DNA from: Pseudomonas viridiflava | Lineage (GTDB): Bacteria > Pseudomonadota > Gammaproteobacteria > Pseudomonadales > Pseudomonadaceae | Direction: 5' to 3' | Assembly (NCBI RefSeq): GCF_900580865.1 | Contig: NZ_UTBZ01000164.1 | Coordinates: 248,001 to 312,000, forward strand | Length of the DNA: 64,000 bases | Shown here: piece after piece, positions 24,363 through 34,225 of the stretch | How positions within the stretch are numbered: position 1 is the stretch's first letter | Layout: the number at the start of each line of letters is the position of its first letter | Translations under genes and position numbers: made by a program | Notes under the pieces: generated by a model | The model's database searches: none | Seen by the model: the letters and a program-made list of their open reading frames with translations, nothing else | Told to the model about the DNA's origin: nothing

Positions 24363-27300
24363 ATGAATCTGCCCATCCTCACGGACGCGGCCCTGGCAGG
24401 CTTTCACCCCGCCGTCAGCGCCTGGTTCAGCAACACATTCGCGACGGTCACCGCCGCCCAGGCCCGCGCATGGCCGTTGATCCGCCAGCGCCGTTCGACG
24501 CTGATCGCCGCGCCCACCGGCTCTGGCAAAACCCTCACGGCGTTTCTCGCCGTGCTCGATGATCTGTTTCACCGTGGCCTGGAAAACCCCGAAGGTTTGC
24601 CCGATGAAACGCTTGTAGTTTACGTCTCGCCGCTCAAGGCACTGTCCAACGACATCCGCATCAATCTGCAAAATCCACTTGCCGGAATTATCGAACAGCT
24701 GCGGCAAATGAACCTTCCGGAAGTACACGTCACCACCGCCGTGCGCACCGGTGACACCCCGCAGAAAGAACGCGCGGCCATGCGCAAATCGGCGCCGCAC
24801 ATTCTGGTGACCACGCCGGAGTCCCTCTACGTGCTGCTCGGATCCGAATCCGGACGCAAAATGCTCGGCACCACGCGCACGGTGATCATCGATGAAATCC
24901 ACGCGATGGCCGCCGGTAAACGCGGCAGTCACTTGGCCCTGAGCCTTGAGCGACTACAGGCGTTATGTAGCGAACCGCTGACCCGCATCGGCCTGTCCGC
25001 CACGCAGAAACCGGTGGAAGCCGTGGCGCAATTTCTCGTCGGCCATGAGCGCCCCTGCGAAATCATCGACATCGGCCACGCCCGGCCACGGGATCTGGGT
25101 ATCGAAGTGCCGCCAGTGCCGTTATCGGCAGTCATGGCCAACGATGTTTGGGAATTGGTCTACGACCGCCTCGCGGAACTTGCCCGCGAGCACCGCACCA
25201 CGCTGATTTTCGTCAACACCCGGCGCCTTGCCGAACGCCTGAGCCGACACCTCAGCGAACGCCTCGGCAAACAAGCCGTTGCCGCGCATCACGGCAGTCT
25301 GGCCAAGGAGTTTCGCCTCGACGCCGAACAACGGCTCAAGCGCGGCGAACTGCAAGTGCTGATTGCCACCGCCTCACTGGAACTGGGCATCGATATCGGT
25401 GAAGTCGATCTGGTCTGCCAGATTGCTTCGCCGCGCTCCATCGCCGGCTTTTTGCAACGCGTTGGCCGTTCCGGTCACCAGGTCGGCGGCACACCCAAGG
25501 GTCGATTGTTCGCCACCACCCGCGACGACCTGATCGAATGCACCGCCTTGCTCGACAGCGTGCGCCGTGGCGAACTCGACACCCTGCACATCCCCGAAGC
25601 ACCGCTGGATGTACTCGCCCAGCAAATCATCGCCGAGGTCAGTTGTCAGGAATGGTCTGAGGACGCCTTGCTCGCGATGTTCCGTCAAGCCTCACCCTAC
25701 CGCGATCTCGACGAAAAACACTATCAGGCCCTGCTGAGCATGCTCGCCGAGGGCTACAACGGCCGCCAGGGCATCCGCAGCGCCTACCTGCACCGCGACG
25801 CCGTCAGCCGCACCTTGCGTGGCCGCCGTGGCGCGAAACTCGCTGCTGTGACCAGCGGCGGCACCATCCCGGACAACGCCGATTACAGCGTCATGCTCGA
25901 GCCGCAAGGCCTGAACATCGGCAGCGTCAACGAAGACTTCGCGGTAGAGAGTATTGCCGGCGATGTGTTCCAGCTCGGCAATACGTCCTACCGCATTCTG
26001 CGTGTGGAAACCGGCAAGGTGCGCGTCGAGGATGCCCACGGCCAGCCGCCGACCATTCCGTTCTGGCTCGGCGAAGCGCCGGGACGCAGCGATGAACTGT
26101 CATTCGCCGTGGCACGTCTGCAAGCGCAGCTCGACGAACTGCTCGGCGCCAGCCCCGGCGATCTGCAACCGGCGCTCGACTGGCTGACGCACACCCTCGG
26201 CCTCAACCGCGCCAGTGCCGAGCAACTGGTCGAATACCTCGCCCGGGCCCGGCAAACCCTCGGCGCCCTGCCCTCGCAAGATACCTTGCTGATGGAGCGA
26301 TTTTTCGACGAGTCCGGCGGCACGCAACTGATCATCCATTCGCCGTTCGGCAGCCGCATCAACCGCGCCTGGGGTTTGGCCCTGCGCAAGCGTTTCTGCC
26401 GTACGTTCAACTTCGAATTGCAGGCAGCGGCCAGCGAAGACGCCATCGTGCTATCGCTGTCCACCAGCCACAGCTTTGAACTCGATGACATCTGGCGTTA
26501 CCTGCACAGCAACAGTGCCGAGCACATCCTCATTCAGGCTGTGCTCGATGCGCCGTTGTTCGGCGTGCGCTGGCGCTGGAATGCCGGGGTGGCGTTGGCG
26601 CTGCCGCGTTTTACCGGTGGGCGCAAAGTTGCACCGCAGTTGCAGCGGATGAAAAGCGAAGACCTGATTGCCAGCGTGTTTCCCGATCAGATCGCCTGTC
26701 TGGAAAATCTCGCTGGCGAACGGGAAATTCCCGAGCATCCGTTGATCGAGCAAACCCTCGACGACTGCCTGCACGAGGCGATGGACAGCGAAGGCTGGCT
26801 CAATCTGCTGCGGCGCATGGAGCGTGGCGAGGTGCGCCTGATCAGCCGCGACTTGCCGGCGCCTTCGCCGCTCGCCGCGGAAATTCTCAGTGCGCGGCCG
26901 TACACCTTTCTTGACGATGCACCGTTGGAAGAACGTCGCACTCAGGCAGTAATCAACCGGCGCTGGAGCGATCCGCAATCGACCGACGACCTCGGTGCGC
27001 TGGACGCGGACGCTATTAACGCCGTGCGCGAAGAAGCCTGGCCGACGCCGAACGCTGTGGATGAAATGCATGAAGCGCTGATGAGCCTTGCGTGTATCAG
27101 CGAGGCTGAGGTGCAAGCGAACGAAGGTTGGCGTGAATGGCTGTCGACCTTGGCCAGCAGCGGTCGCGCCTGCCGTTTGCAGATCGACTCCGAGCATGGC
27201 TTGTGGCTGGCCCGCGAACGCCTGACCTGTCTGCAAGCGCTTTATCCACAGGCCAAATTGCAAGACGAACTGGAGGCGTTACCGGGGTTCGATGAAGCCT

Positions 27301-28649
27301 GGACGTTCGATGAAGCGCTGATCGAAGTGATCCGCGCGCGCCTCGGTGCCTTCGGACCGCTGCCGTTATCCGCGATTGCCGAACCGCTCGCGTTACAGGC
27401 CACTGAAGTCCATCAAGCCCTCGCCCAACTGGAGCGCGAAGGTTACGTGCTGCGGGGTCAGTTCACGCCCAAGGTGAAGGTTGAGGAATGGTGCGAACGG
27501 CATCTGCTCGCGCGCATTCATCGCTACACGGTCAAGCGCTTACGCCGAGAAATCGAACCGGTGGCGTTGCAGGATTTCATGCGGTTCCTGTTCGACTGGC
27601 AACATCTGTCGCCATCTACTCGCGGCCAGGGTAGCACCGTGTTGCCGGCAATTATCGGCCAGTTCGAAGGCTACGCGGCGGCGGCTTCGGCGTGGGACAG
27701 CGACATCCTCCCAGCGCGATTAAAAGACTATTCGCCAAGTTGGCTGGATGAGCTGTGCCGCAACGGCAAACTGGTGTGGACGCGCCTCAGTGCCCGGCAA
27801 AAAACCAGCGGTACGGCGTTGCGCAGCACGCCTATCGTGCTGCTGCCGCGCAGTCAGGTCGGCCTGTGGAGTGCGCTGGCCGAACAGACGCCCGTGAGCG
27901 AACTCTCGCCGAAAACCCAGAAGGTATTTGAAGCCTTGAGTCAGCACGGCGCGCTGTTTTTCGATGAGCTGATTCATGAAGCGCACCTGCTGCGCACCGA
28001 GCTGGAAATCGCCTTGCAGGAACTGGTCGGCGCCGGTCTGGTAAATGCCGACAGCTTCGCAGGCCTGCGCGCATTGATCACCCCGGCAAGCAAGCGCCAG
28101 CAGCGCAGCAGTCGGCGCGGGCGCGGCGCTTTTATCGGTGGAATGGATGACGCCGGGCGCTGGGCCTTGCTGCGGCGCGGGGCGGCTGTGGATAACAGCG
28201 AAACCCTTGAACATGTCGCGATGACATTGTTGCGGCGCTATGGCGTGGTGTTCTGGAGATTGCTAGAACGCGAAGCGGACTGGTTGCCGAGTTGGCGTGA
28301 ATTGCTGCGTACGTTTCATCGGCTGGAAGCGCGCGGCGAGATTCGTGGCGGGCGGTTTGTCAGTGGTTTGGCGGGGGAACAGTTTGCCTTGCCTGAAGCG
28401 ATTCCATTGTTACGCGAAGTAAGGCGGCGGCCGCATGACGGCAGCCTGGTCGCGGTGTGCGGGGTGGATCCGTTGAACCTGGCCGGGACGCTGCTGCCGG
28501 GGGTGAAAGTGCCGGCACTGGTGAGTAATCGGTTGGTGTATCGGGATGGTTTGCCGGCGGCGGCGGAGATTGCCGGCAAGCAGCAGTTCTGGCTGGAGCT
28601 GGATCAGATTGCGATGGAGCAGGTGCGCGGCATATTGATCCGGCATTGA
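24363..28649 (+). CDS. lhr: Long Lhr-type DEAD/DEAH helicase
   Basis: A superfamily 2 helicase of 1428 residues, the size of Lhr rather than the shorter Lhr-Core. Motif I is AAPTGSGKT (residues 49-57), motif II IDEIHAM (~177-183), motif III LSATQ, and the second RecA domain ends with ASLELGIDIGEVDLV and QRVGRSGHQ. After the core come the winged-helix/Lhr-specific regions and a long C-terminal extension with HTH-like repeats (EVHQALAQLEREGYVLRG). E. coli and mycobacterial Lhr translocate 3' to 5' on single-stranded DNA and unwind RNA:DNA hybrids, with a proposed repair role. It is monocistronic and flanked by REPs. Confidence 0.93.
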   Translation: MNLPILTDAALAGFHPAVSAWFSNTFATVTAAQARAWPLIRQRRSTLIAAPTGSGKTLTAFLAVLDDLFHRGLENPEGLPDETLVVYVSPLKALSNDIRINLQNPLAGIIEQLRQMNLPEVHVTTAVRTGDTPQKERAAMRKSAPHILVTTPESLYVLLGSESGRKMLGTTRTVIIDEIHAMAAGKRGSHLALSLERLQALCSEPLTRIGLSATQKPVEAVAQFLVGHERPCEIIDIGHARPRDLGIEVPPVPLSAVMANDVWELVYDRLAELAREHRTTLIFVNTRRLAERLSRHLSERLGKQAVAAHHGSLAKEFRLDAEQRLKRGELQVLIATASLELGIDIGEVDLVCQIASPRSIAGFLQRVGRSGHQVGGTPKGRLFATTRDDLIECTALLDSVRRGELDTLHIPEAPLDVLAQQIIAEVSCQEWSEDALLAMFRQASPYRDLDEKHYQALLSMLAEGYNGRQGIRSAYLHRDAVSRTLRGRRGAKLAAVTSGGTIPDNADYSVMLEPQGLNIGSVNEDFAVESIAGDVFQLGNTSYRILRVETGKVRVEDAHGQPPTIPFWLGEAPGRSDELSFAVARLQAQLDELLGASPGDLQPALDWLTHTLGLNRASAEQLVEYLARARQTLGALPSQDTLLMERFFDESGGTQLIIHSPFGSRINRAWGLALRKRFCRTFNFELQAAASEDAIVLSLSTSHSFELDDIWRYLHSNSAEHILIQAVLDAPLFGVRWRWNAGVALALPRFTGGRKVAPQLQRMKSEDLIASVFPDQIACLENLAGEREIPEHPLIEQTLDDCLHEAMDSEGWLNLLRRMERGEVRLISRDLPAPSPLAAEILSARPYTFLDDAPLEERRTQAVINRRWSDPQSTDDLGALDADAINAVREEAWPTPNAVDEMHEALMSLACISEAEVQANEGWREWLSTLASSGRACRLQIDSEHGLWLARERLTCLQALYPQAKLQDELEALPGFDEAWTFDEALIEVIRARLGAFGPLPLSAIAEPLALQATEVHQALAQLEREGYVLRGQFTPKVKVEEWCERHLLARIHRYTVKRLRREIEPVALQDFMRFLFDWQHLSPSTRGQGSTVLPAIIGQFEGYAAAASAWDSDILPARLKDYSPSWLDELCRNGKLVWTRLSARQKTSGTALRSTPIVLLPRSQVGLWSALAEQTPVSELSPKTQKVFEALSQHGALFFDELIHEAHLLRTELEIALQELVGAGLVNADSFAGLRALITPASKRQQRSSRRGRGAFIGGMDDAGRWALLRRGAAVDNSETLEHVAMTLLRRYGVVFWRLLEREADWLPSWRELLRTFHRLEARGEIRGGRFVSGLAGEQFALPEAIPLLREVRRRPHDGSLVAVCGVDPLNLAGTLLPGVKVPALVSNRLVYRDGLPAAAEIAGKQQFWLELDQIAMEQVRGILIRH

Positions 28650-28667
28650 GGTTGTCCTCACTGGCCT

Positions 28668-28745
28668 CTTCGCGAGCAAGCTCACTCCCACATGGTTTCA
28701 CGGCGTACACAAATCCAATGTGGGAGCGAGCTTGCTCGCGAAGGG
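28668..28745. repeat. REP pair
   Basis: Inverted cores CTTCGCGAGCAAGCTCACTC (one change) and TGTGGGAGCGAGCTTGCTCG lie between the convergent helicase and MscS-family genes. Confidence 0.9.
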
Positions 28746-28773
28746 GCCGATACTCACGCCACAAATCCCGCCG

Positions 28774-30870
28774 TTAAGTCCGCGATTCCTGCGACACCTC
28801 AGTCGCAATCACCTCCCCCTCCTGCGGCGACCGCTTCGGCAACAAAACCTGCTGTGGATAAGTCTGCGCGAAATGCACCACAGGGCTGTTATCCACAAGC
28901 TTCTTCAACCGCTGGTTGAACGCCCGGCTCACCGCATACTGTCCACCCGAGACGGTCCTGAATTGCGCCGTCAGCACCACGCCGTTCAAATCCATCTTGT
29001 CGACGCCAAACACATCCAGCGGTCCTTGCAGGTTGTACTTGAGGAACGGGTCTTCGCGAATCGAATCGCCGGTCTCGCGGATCAGCTCGATGGCTTTATC
29101 CACGTCCGTGTCGTAGGTGAACTGCACCGAGAAAAACGCGAAGGCAAACTGCCGCGATTGGTTGGTCACAGCCTTGATCTGGCCGAACGGCACCGAATGC
29201 ACAAAACCCTTGCCGTCGCGCAGACGCAGGGTACGAATGGTCAGCCCTTCGACCGTGCCGGCATGGCCCGAGTCGAGCACCACCCAGTCACCAATCGACA
29301 GGGTGTCTTCGATGATGATGAACAGCCCGGTGATCACGTCCTGCACCAGTTGCTGCGAACCGAAACCGATGGCCAGACCGACCACCCCGGCACCGGCCAG
29401 CAGCGGCGCAACATTGATCCCCAGATTGGCCATGGTGGTGATCGCGCAGATCACCACGAGGATGATTTTTATCGCGTTGCGCAGTAGCGGCAGGATGGTT
29501 TTAACCCGCGTGCTCGGTTGGCGTGCCGCGCGTTTGCTGAGCGGCGGCTTCAGCGCTTCCTGAATTGCCGTGTCGAGCACCACCCACAACAGCCATGTGA
29601 CCAGGAAGATCAGGCCTATGCTGCTCAGCGCGTTGCTGATCGCCCTACCGACCGTGCTGCTCTGGGCGAAATCGAGCAGCGATACACCCCAGATCCGCCC
29701 GAGGATGTCGATAAAGGCAATGGCGATGACGATCCGCAGCAAGGCGTGCAACAGACTGAGAAAGCGTTCCTTGTAAGCGCTGCTGCGCTGGATCGCTTCG
29801 GCTTTTCGCGACTTGAACAAGTGCTGCAGGATCGTGCTGAGAAACACCGTGCCGATCAGCAAAACCGTGGTGAACAGGGCGCAGCGCAGGGCTTTCTGAT
29901 TGTCCTCGCCAATACCGATCAGATTGACTGCCGAGACCAGCACCATCAGCACGATTGGCCAGTACCAGAGCCCCGAGAAAATCCGCAGCGACTCCTGCAA
30001 CGAAGGTTGTTTCAACCGCTGGCTCAGCGAACGATTGCGGATCAAGTGTGCCACCGGGCGGCGCAGGCGAATCACCAGCAGACCGAAAATCACCGAGGCA
30101 ATCAGGCCAGTAAATACCGCGACGCTGCTGGTGATATTGCCGCCCAGTTGGCGGGCGATCTGCGGACTGGTCAGTGCATCGCTGAGGGCCGCGAGGAAGC
30201 CGATCAGGAACAGCGGGCGCGGGCAGTAATTGCAGATGATCCGCGCAGCCGGGCGTTTGTGGCCGACGTTGAACATCACCACCACACACAACAACATCGA
30301 GGTAGAAAAGATGCCGCTGCTGGTGGCATAGGCCAGGCACAGCGCCAGCGCGCGGCCTACCGAGGCTTGCAGGAAATGGCTGACGTAGAGGGTCAGCGGC
30401 AGGCAGATCAGCGCTGGCACGGTGTACGGCAGCAAGTAACCAATCAGATCCTGACTGCGCTGGCGGGTGCGCAACCAGCGGCCCTCGCGCAGGCGTTTGG
30501 CCAACAGGCTGCCGAGCACGGCGAGCAGCGCGAAACTGCCGAGCCAAGTGCCGGACAACGAGAGGAAATCCCCGGCGACGCTCCAGCCCGAGCGGTTTGA
30601 CGGCTGGTTGACCAATTTGTCGACTTCATCAGCGGCGCGGTCGGCGCGCAGGCGCCAGGCGTCGACCAGGTGTTCGTTGAGGTCGAGCTTGTCTTGTACA
30701 TCATCAATGCTCGAACTGATCGCACCGAGCAGACCGCCCTGCACAATCGGTTCAGGTTTGGCCGCTTCTTCGGTGGCGGCCGGGACGCCCGGTAAAGCGG
30801 CGGCGTCGATTTCACTGGCGCCGAGAAACAGCAGTGCTCCCAGCACAATAGCGATCCTGAACTTGACCAA
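28774..30870 (-). CDS. Large MscS-family mechanosensitive channel
   Basis: The 698-residue protein has a cleavable-looking signal (MVKFRIAIVLGALLFLGASEIDA), a periplasmic helical region (to ~residue 105), many membrane helices, and the MscS pore and beta domain. The pore-lining helix is GAGVVGLAIGFGSQQLVQDVITGLFIIIED, followed by GDWVVLDSGHAGTVEGLTIRTLRLRDGKGFVHSVPFGQI. Channels of this large class release solutes on hypo-osmotic shock. It is not the small MscS or the 1100-residue MscK. It appears monocistronic. Confidence 0.9.
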   Translation of the reverse strand: MVKFRIAIVLGALLFLGASEIDAAALPGVPAATEEAAKPEPIVQGGLLGAISSSIDDVQDKLDLNEHLVDAWRLRADRAADEVDKLVNQPSNRSGWSVAGDFLSLSGTWLGSFALLAVLGSLLAKRLREGRWLRTRQRSQDLIGYLLPYTVPALICLPLTLYVSHFLQASVGRALALCLAYATSSGIFSTSMLLCVVVMFNVGHKRPAARIICNYCPRPLFLIGFLAALSDALTSPQIARQLGGNITSSVAVFTGLIASVIFGLLVIRLRRPVAHLIRNRSLSQRLKQPSLQESLRIFSGLWYWPIVLMVLVSAVNLIGIGEDNQKALRCALFTTVLLIGTVFLSTILQHLFKSRKAEAIQRSSAYKERFLSLLHALLRIVIAIAFIDILGRIWGVSLLDFAQSSTVGRAISNALSSIGLIFLVTWLLWVVLDTAIQEALKPPLSKRAARQPSTRVKTILPLLRNAIKIILVVICAITTMANLGINVAPLLAGAGVVGLAIGFGSQQLVQDVITGLFIIIEDTLSIGDWVVLDSGHAGTVEGLTIRTLRLRDGKGFVHSVPFGQIKAVTNQSRQFAFAFFSVQFTYDTDVDKAIELIRETGDSIREDPFLKYNLQGPLDVFGVDKMDLNGVVLTAQFRTVSGGQYAVSRAFNQRLKKLVDNSPVVHFAQTYPQQVLLPKRSPQEGEVIATEVSQESRT

Positions 30871-30932
30871 AACTCCGATCTCCCTTGGCTGAACCTGTAA
30901 GGAACTGATCGAAATTTGTGCGGCAAGTTCAA

Positions 30933-31113
30933 GAGCCCCCTCACCCTAGCCCTCCCGAAACGTCGGACCGCCCATAGGGAGAGGGAGCCGACCGAGTTGC
31001 CTGATCTTGTTACACCGACCTGAAAGTCCGGAGTCGAACTCAAATCCTGAAAACCCCGAAGATCTGCTCCCTTCCCCCTCGCCCCCTCTGGGGGAGAGGG
31101 TTGGGGTGAGGGG
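30933..31113. repeat. Third repeat family, second copy
   Basis: CCCCCTCACCCTAGCCCTCC ... GGGAGAGGGAGCCGA (30936-30990) and the inverse GCCCCCTCTGGGGGAGAGGGTTGGGGTGAGGGGGG (31080-31114) resemble 22066-22240. The left arm is interrupted by CGAAACGTCGGACCGCCCATA. The rest of the 363-nt gap 30871-31233 between the channel gene and the DUF72 gene shows no open frame or recognised signal. Confidence 0.78.
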
Positions 31114-31233
31114 GGAGCGCTTTTGATCTTCGCCTTAAGACGTGACCGTCCGTAATACCGTCGAAACTTTCCCCAACCGCCCGCAGTCATCAAAAGATAC
31201 CGGCAACACGAGGACTTTCAACGGGAGGGCGGC

Positions 31234-32160
31234 ATGGCAACGATTCACATCGGTATTTCCGGCTGGCGCTACGAACCGTGGCGTGGGGACTTCTACCCCA
31301 AGGGACTGGCGCAGAAACGCGAATTGCAATTCGCGTCGAGAGCGGTCAACAGCATCGAAATCAATGGATCGTTCTACGCCCTGCAACGGCCCGAACGTTA
31401 CGCCCAGTGGTACACCGAAACCCCCGACGACTTCGTCTTCAGCGTCAAGGCGCCGCGTTTTATCACCCATATCCGCCGCTTGCGCGAGATCGAAAAACCG
31501 CTGGCAAATTTCTTCGCCTCGGGGATTCTGGAGCTCAAGGAAAAACTCGGCCCGATCCTTTGGCAATTTCCGCCCAACTTCAAATTCGAGCCTGAGCGTT
31601 TCGAGCACTTCCTCGCGCTACTGCCACACGACACTGAAGCCGCCGCCACCCTCGCCCATCAACACGATTCCCACCTGCACGGCCACGCGAGCCTGAAAGC
31701 CTGGCGTAAAAAACCGCTGCGCCACGCTGTGGAAATCCGCAATGACAGCTTCCTTGATCCCGATTTTGTGCGGCTATTGAAGCGCTACAACACCGCACTG
31801 GTGATCGCCGACACCGCCGACAAATGGCCGTACCGCGAAGACCTCACCAGCGACTTTGTCTACTTGCGCTTGCACGGCGCCGAAGAGCTCTACGCCAGCG
31901 GTTACACCGCGCCAGCCCTCAAACGCTGGGCTGAACGCATCGACGCCTGGCACCACGGCCAGCAACCAAAAGACGCGCACCTCATCGCCCCACGCCTGAA
32001 GCCGCGCGCGCGCAAATCCCGCGAAGTGTTCTGCTATTTCGACAACGACATCAAAGTACGCGCGCCGTACGACGCCCGTGATCTGCTGCATCGTTTCGAA
32101 TTGGATAAAGACCTCGCCACCACCCCCGGCGAACCCGCTGGCGAAGGAGTGTTGGCATGA
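31234..32160 (+). CDS. DUF72 family protein
   Basis: A 308-residue TIM-barrel-type protein. It starts MATIHIGISGWRYEPWRGDFYP and has VNSIEINGSFYALQ, FVFSVKAPRFITHIRRL, LGPILWQFPPNFK and the late YLRLHG, all DUF72 hallmarks. A basic C-terminal stretch carries ARKSREVFCYFDNDIKVRAPYDA. The biochemical role is unknown; nuclease-like or polysaccharide-related roles have been guessed for the fold. Its stop overlaps the ybhP-like start (ATGA), tying it to the cardiolipin synthase operon. Confidence 0.88.
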   Translation: MATIHIGISGWRYEPWRGDFYPKGLAQKRELQFASRAVNSIEINGSFYALQRPERYAQWYTETPDDFVFSVKAPRFITHIRRLREIEKPLANFFASGILELKEKLGPILWQFPPNFKFEPERFEHFLALLPHDTEAAATLAHQHDSHLHGHASLKAWRKKPLRHAVEIRNDSFLDPDFVRLLKRYNTALVIADTADKWPYREDLTSDFVYLRLHGAEELYASGYTAPALKRWAERIDAWHHGQQPKDAHLIAPRLKPRARKSREVFCYFDNDIKVRAPYDARDLLHRFELDKDLATTPGEPAGEGVLA

Positions 32161-32954
32161 GTATTCCAGAACCGGTTGGCTTCACCGATGAAGGCTCGGT
32201 CGTCGCGCCGTCCGTGCGCACATTTACCGTGCTGACGGTCAACACCCACAAGGGTTTTACCGCCCTCAACCGGCGCTTCATTCTTCCGGAATTGCGCGAA
32301 GCGGTGCGCAGCGTTGCGGCCGACGTGGTGTTTCTGCAGGAAGTCCACGGCACCCACGAGCATCATCCCAAGCGCTACAGCAATTGGCCGACAATGCCGC
32401 AGTACGAGTTTCTCGCCGACAGCCTCTGGCCGCAGTTCGCCTATGGGCGCAACGCGGTGTACCCGGAGGGCGACCACGGCAATGCGTTACTGTCGAAATT
32501 CCAGATCATCCGTCACGACAACCTCGACGTGTCGATCAACGGCCACGAGAACCGCGGCCTGCTGCATTGCGTGCTGCGTCTGCCGGGTGACGGCACCGAA
32601 GTGCATGCGATCTGCGTGCATCTGGGCCTGCGCGAAAGTCATCGCAATGCCCAGCTGGATTTGCTCATGCAGCGCTTGACGGAGTTGCCCGACGACGCAC
32701 CGGTGATCGTCGCTGGCGATTTCAACGACTGGCGCCAGCGCGCCGACGCGCAGCTCAAACCTTGCGGCCTGCGCGAAGTGTTCGCCGAGCACCAGGGCAA
32801 ACCGGCGCGCAGTTTTCCCGCGCGCCTGCCAACACTGCGCCTTGATCGTATTTACGTGCGCAACCTCAAGGCCAGCCAGCCGAAAGTCCTGGCGAACCGG
32901 CCCTGGTCACACCTTTCCGACCACGTTCCTTTATCGGTAGAGATCGAACTATGA
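32157..32954 (+). CDS. ybhP: Endonuclease/exonuclease/phosphatase family protein, YbhP-like
   Basis: A 265-residue protein of the DNase I/Mg-dependent phosphatase fold. Catalytic signatures are VVFLQEVHG (metal Glu), ICVHLGLRESHRNAQ, VIVAGDFNDWR (Asp and Asn) and the terminal HLSDHVPLSVEI (SDH). E. coli ybhP lies directly upstream of clsB (ybhO) and ybhN, as here, so a link to phospholipid metabolism is likely. Its substrate is not known. ATGA overlaps join it to both neighbours. Confidence 0.88.
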   Translation: MSIPEPVGFTDEGSVVAPSVRTFTVLTVNTHKGFTALNRRFILPELREAVRSVAADVVFLQEVHGTHEHHPKRYSNWPTMPQYEFLADSLWPQFAYGRNAVYPEGDHGNALLSKFQIIRHDNLDVSINGHENRGLLHCVLRLPGDGTEVHAICVHLGLRESHRNAQLDLLMQRLTELPDDAPVIVAGDFNDWRQRADAQLKPCGLREVFAEHQGKPARSFPARLPTLRLDRIYVRNLKASQPKVLANRPWSHLSDHVPLSVEIEL

Positions 32955-34225
32955 GCAGCGCGCCGCTGGAGAAATCCGCAGTGGAACCGATAGCCATCAA
33001 CCCGCCGACACGCGAGCCAGGCCAGGTGGATGTCGAGTACCGCTGGCAGGGCAACAATCGCGTCGAATTGCTGGAAAACGGTGAGGAGTATTTCCCGCGT
33101 GTTTTCGACGCGATGCGCGCGGCGAAGAGTGAAATCCTTCTCGAGACCTTTATCGTTTTCGAAGACAAGGTCGGTGCCGAGTTACAAGAGATTCTGATCG
33201 ACGCCGCCCGGCGCGGCGTGCGCACCACCGTCAGCCTCGACGGCTTTGGTTGCGGCGAGTTGACCACCGGTTATCTCACCGCGCTGAGCGAGGCCGGCGT
33301 GCATCTGCAAATCTTCGATCCGGCACCAAAACGCCTGGGCATTCGTACCAACTGGTTCCGGCGTTTGCACCGCAAGATCGTGGTGGTCGATGGCCTGATC
33401 GCGTTTATTGGCGGGATCAACTTTTCCGGCGATCACCTCGCTGATTTCGGCCCCGAAGCCAAGCAGGATTATTCGGTGGAAATTCAGGGCCCGGCGGTCG
33501 CCGACATCCATCATTTCGCCCTGCTGCAAAGTGGTCGGCCGGGCCGTGCGCGGTTCTGGTGGCAACGTCGGCGCCAGCGTCGCGCGGAGATGGCTTTCGA
33601 TGATCACGACGGTCAGGTGCGCCTGGTGTTCCGCGATAACGACCAGCACCACTCCGATATCGAAGATGTGTATCTGCAGGTACTGCGCCGTGCCAAACGC
33701 CGGGTCGTGATCGCCAACGCCTACTTTTTTCCCGGTTACCGTTTGCTGCGTGAGATCCGTAACGCGGCACGCCGCGGGGTCGAGGTGCGCCTGATTCTGC
33801 AAGGCCAACCGGACATGCTGGTGGCCAAACTGGCGGCGCGCATGACCTACGATTATTTGCTCAAGGCCGGGGTGCAGATTCACGAATATTGCCAGCGCCC
33901 GCTGCACGGCAAAGTGGCGCTGGTCGACGAAGAATGGAGCACGGTCGGCTCAAGCAATCTCGACCCGCTGAGCCTGTCGCTGAACCTGGAAGCCAACGTG
34001 CTGATCCGCGACCGCGCGTTCAATCAGCATCTGTTCGAACGCCTCGAGGACCTCAGTCAAAACCATTGCAAAGCCATGGACGCCAGCAAGTCCCCGCGTG
34101 GGCGGATCTGGCACATGACCGTGGGGTTTCTGGTGTTTCACTTTCTGCGACATTTCCCGGCGATGGCCGGTTGGTTGCCAGCGCATAAACCGCGGCTCAA
34201 GCCATTTCGAGGGAACACGCCATGA
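32951..34225 (+). CDS. clsB: Cardiolipin synthase ClsB
   Basis: A 424-residue phospholipase D superfamily enzyme that makes cardiolipin from phospholipids at the inner membrane. It carries both HKD motifs: HRKIVVVD (H140, K142, D147) and HGKVALVD (H319, K321, D326), each followed by the usual GG/GSSN stretch (GGINFSGDH; GSSNLDPLS). It lacks the N-terminal membrane helices of ClsA, consistent with ClsB. It lies between ybhP and ybhN homologues with 4-nt overlaps on each side. Confidence 0.95.
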   Translation: MSSAPLEKSAVEPIAINPPTREPGQVDVEYRWQGNNRVELLENGEEYFPRVFDAMRAAKSEILLETFIVFEDKVGAELQEILIDAARRGVRTTVSLDGFGCGELTTGYLTALSEAGVHLQIFDPAPKRLGIRTNWFRRLHRKIVVVDGLIAFIGGINFSGDHLADFGPEAKQDYSVEIQGPAVADIHHFALLQSGRPGRARFWWQRRRQRRAEMAFDDHDGQVRLVFRDNDQHHSDIEDVYLQVLRRAKRRVVIANAYFFPGYRLLREIRNAARRGVEVRLILQGQPDMLVAKLAARMTYDYLLKAGVQIHEYCQRPLHGKVALVDEEWSTVGSSNLDPLSLSLNLEANVLIRDRAFNQHLFERLEDLSQNHCKAMDASKSPRGRIWHMTVGFLVFHFLRHFPAMAGWLPAHKPRLKPFRGNTP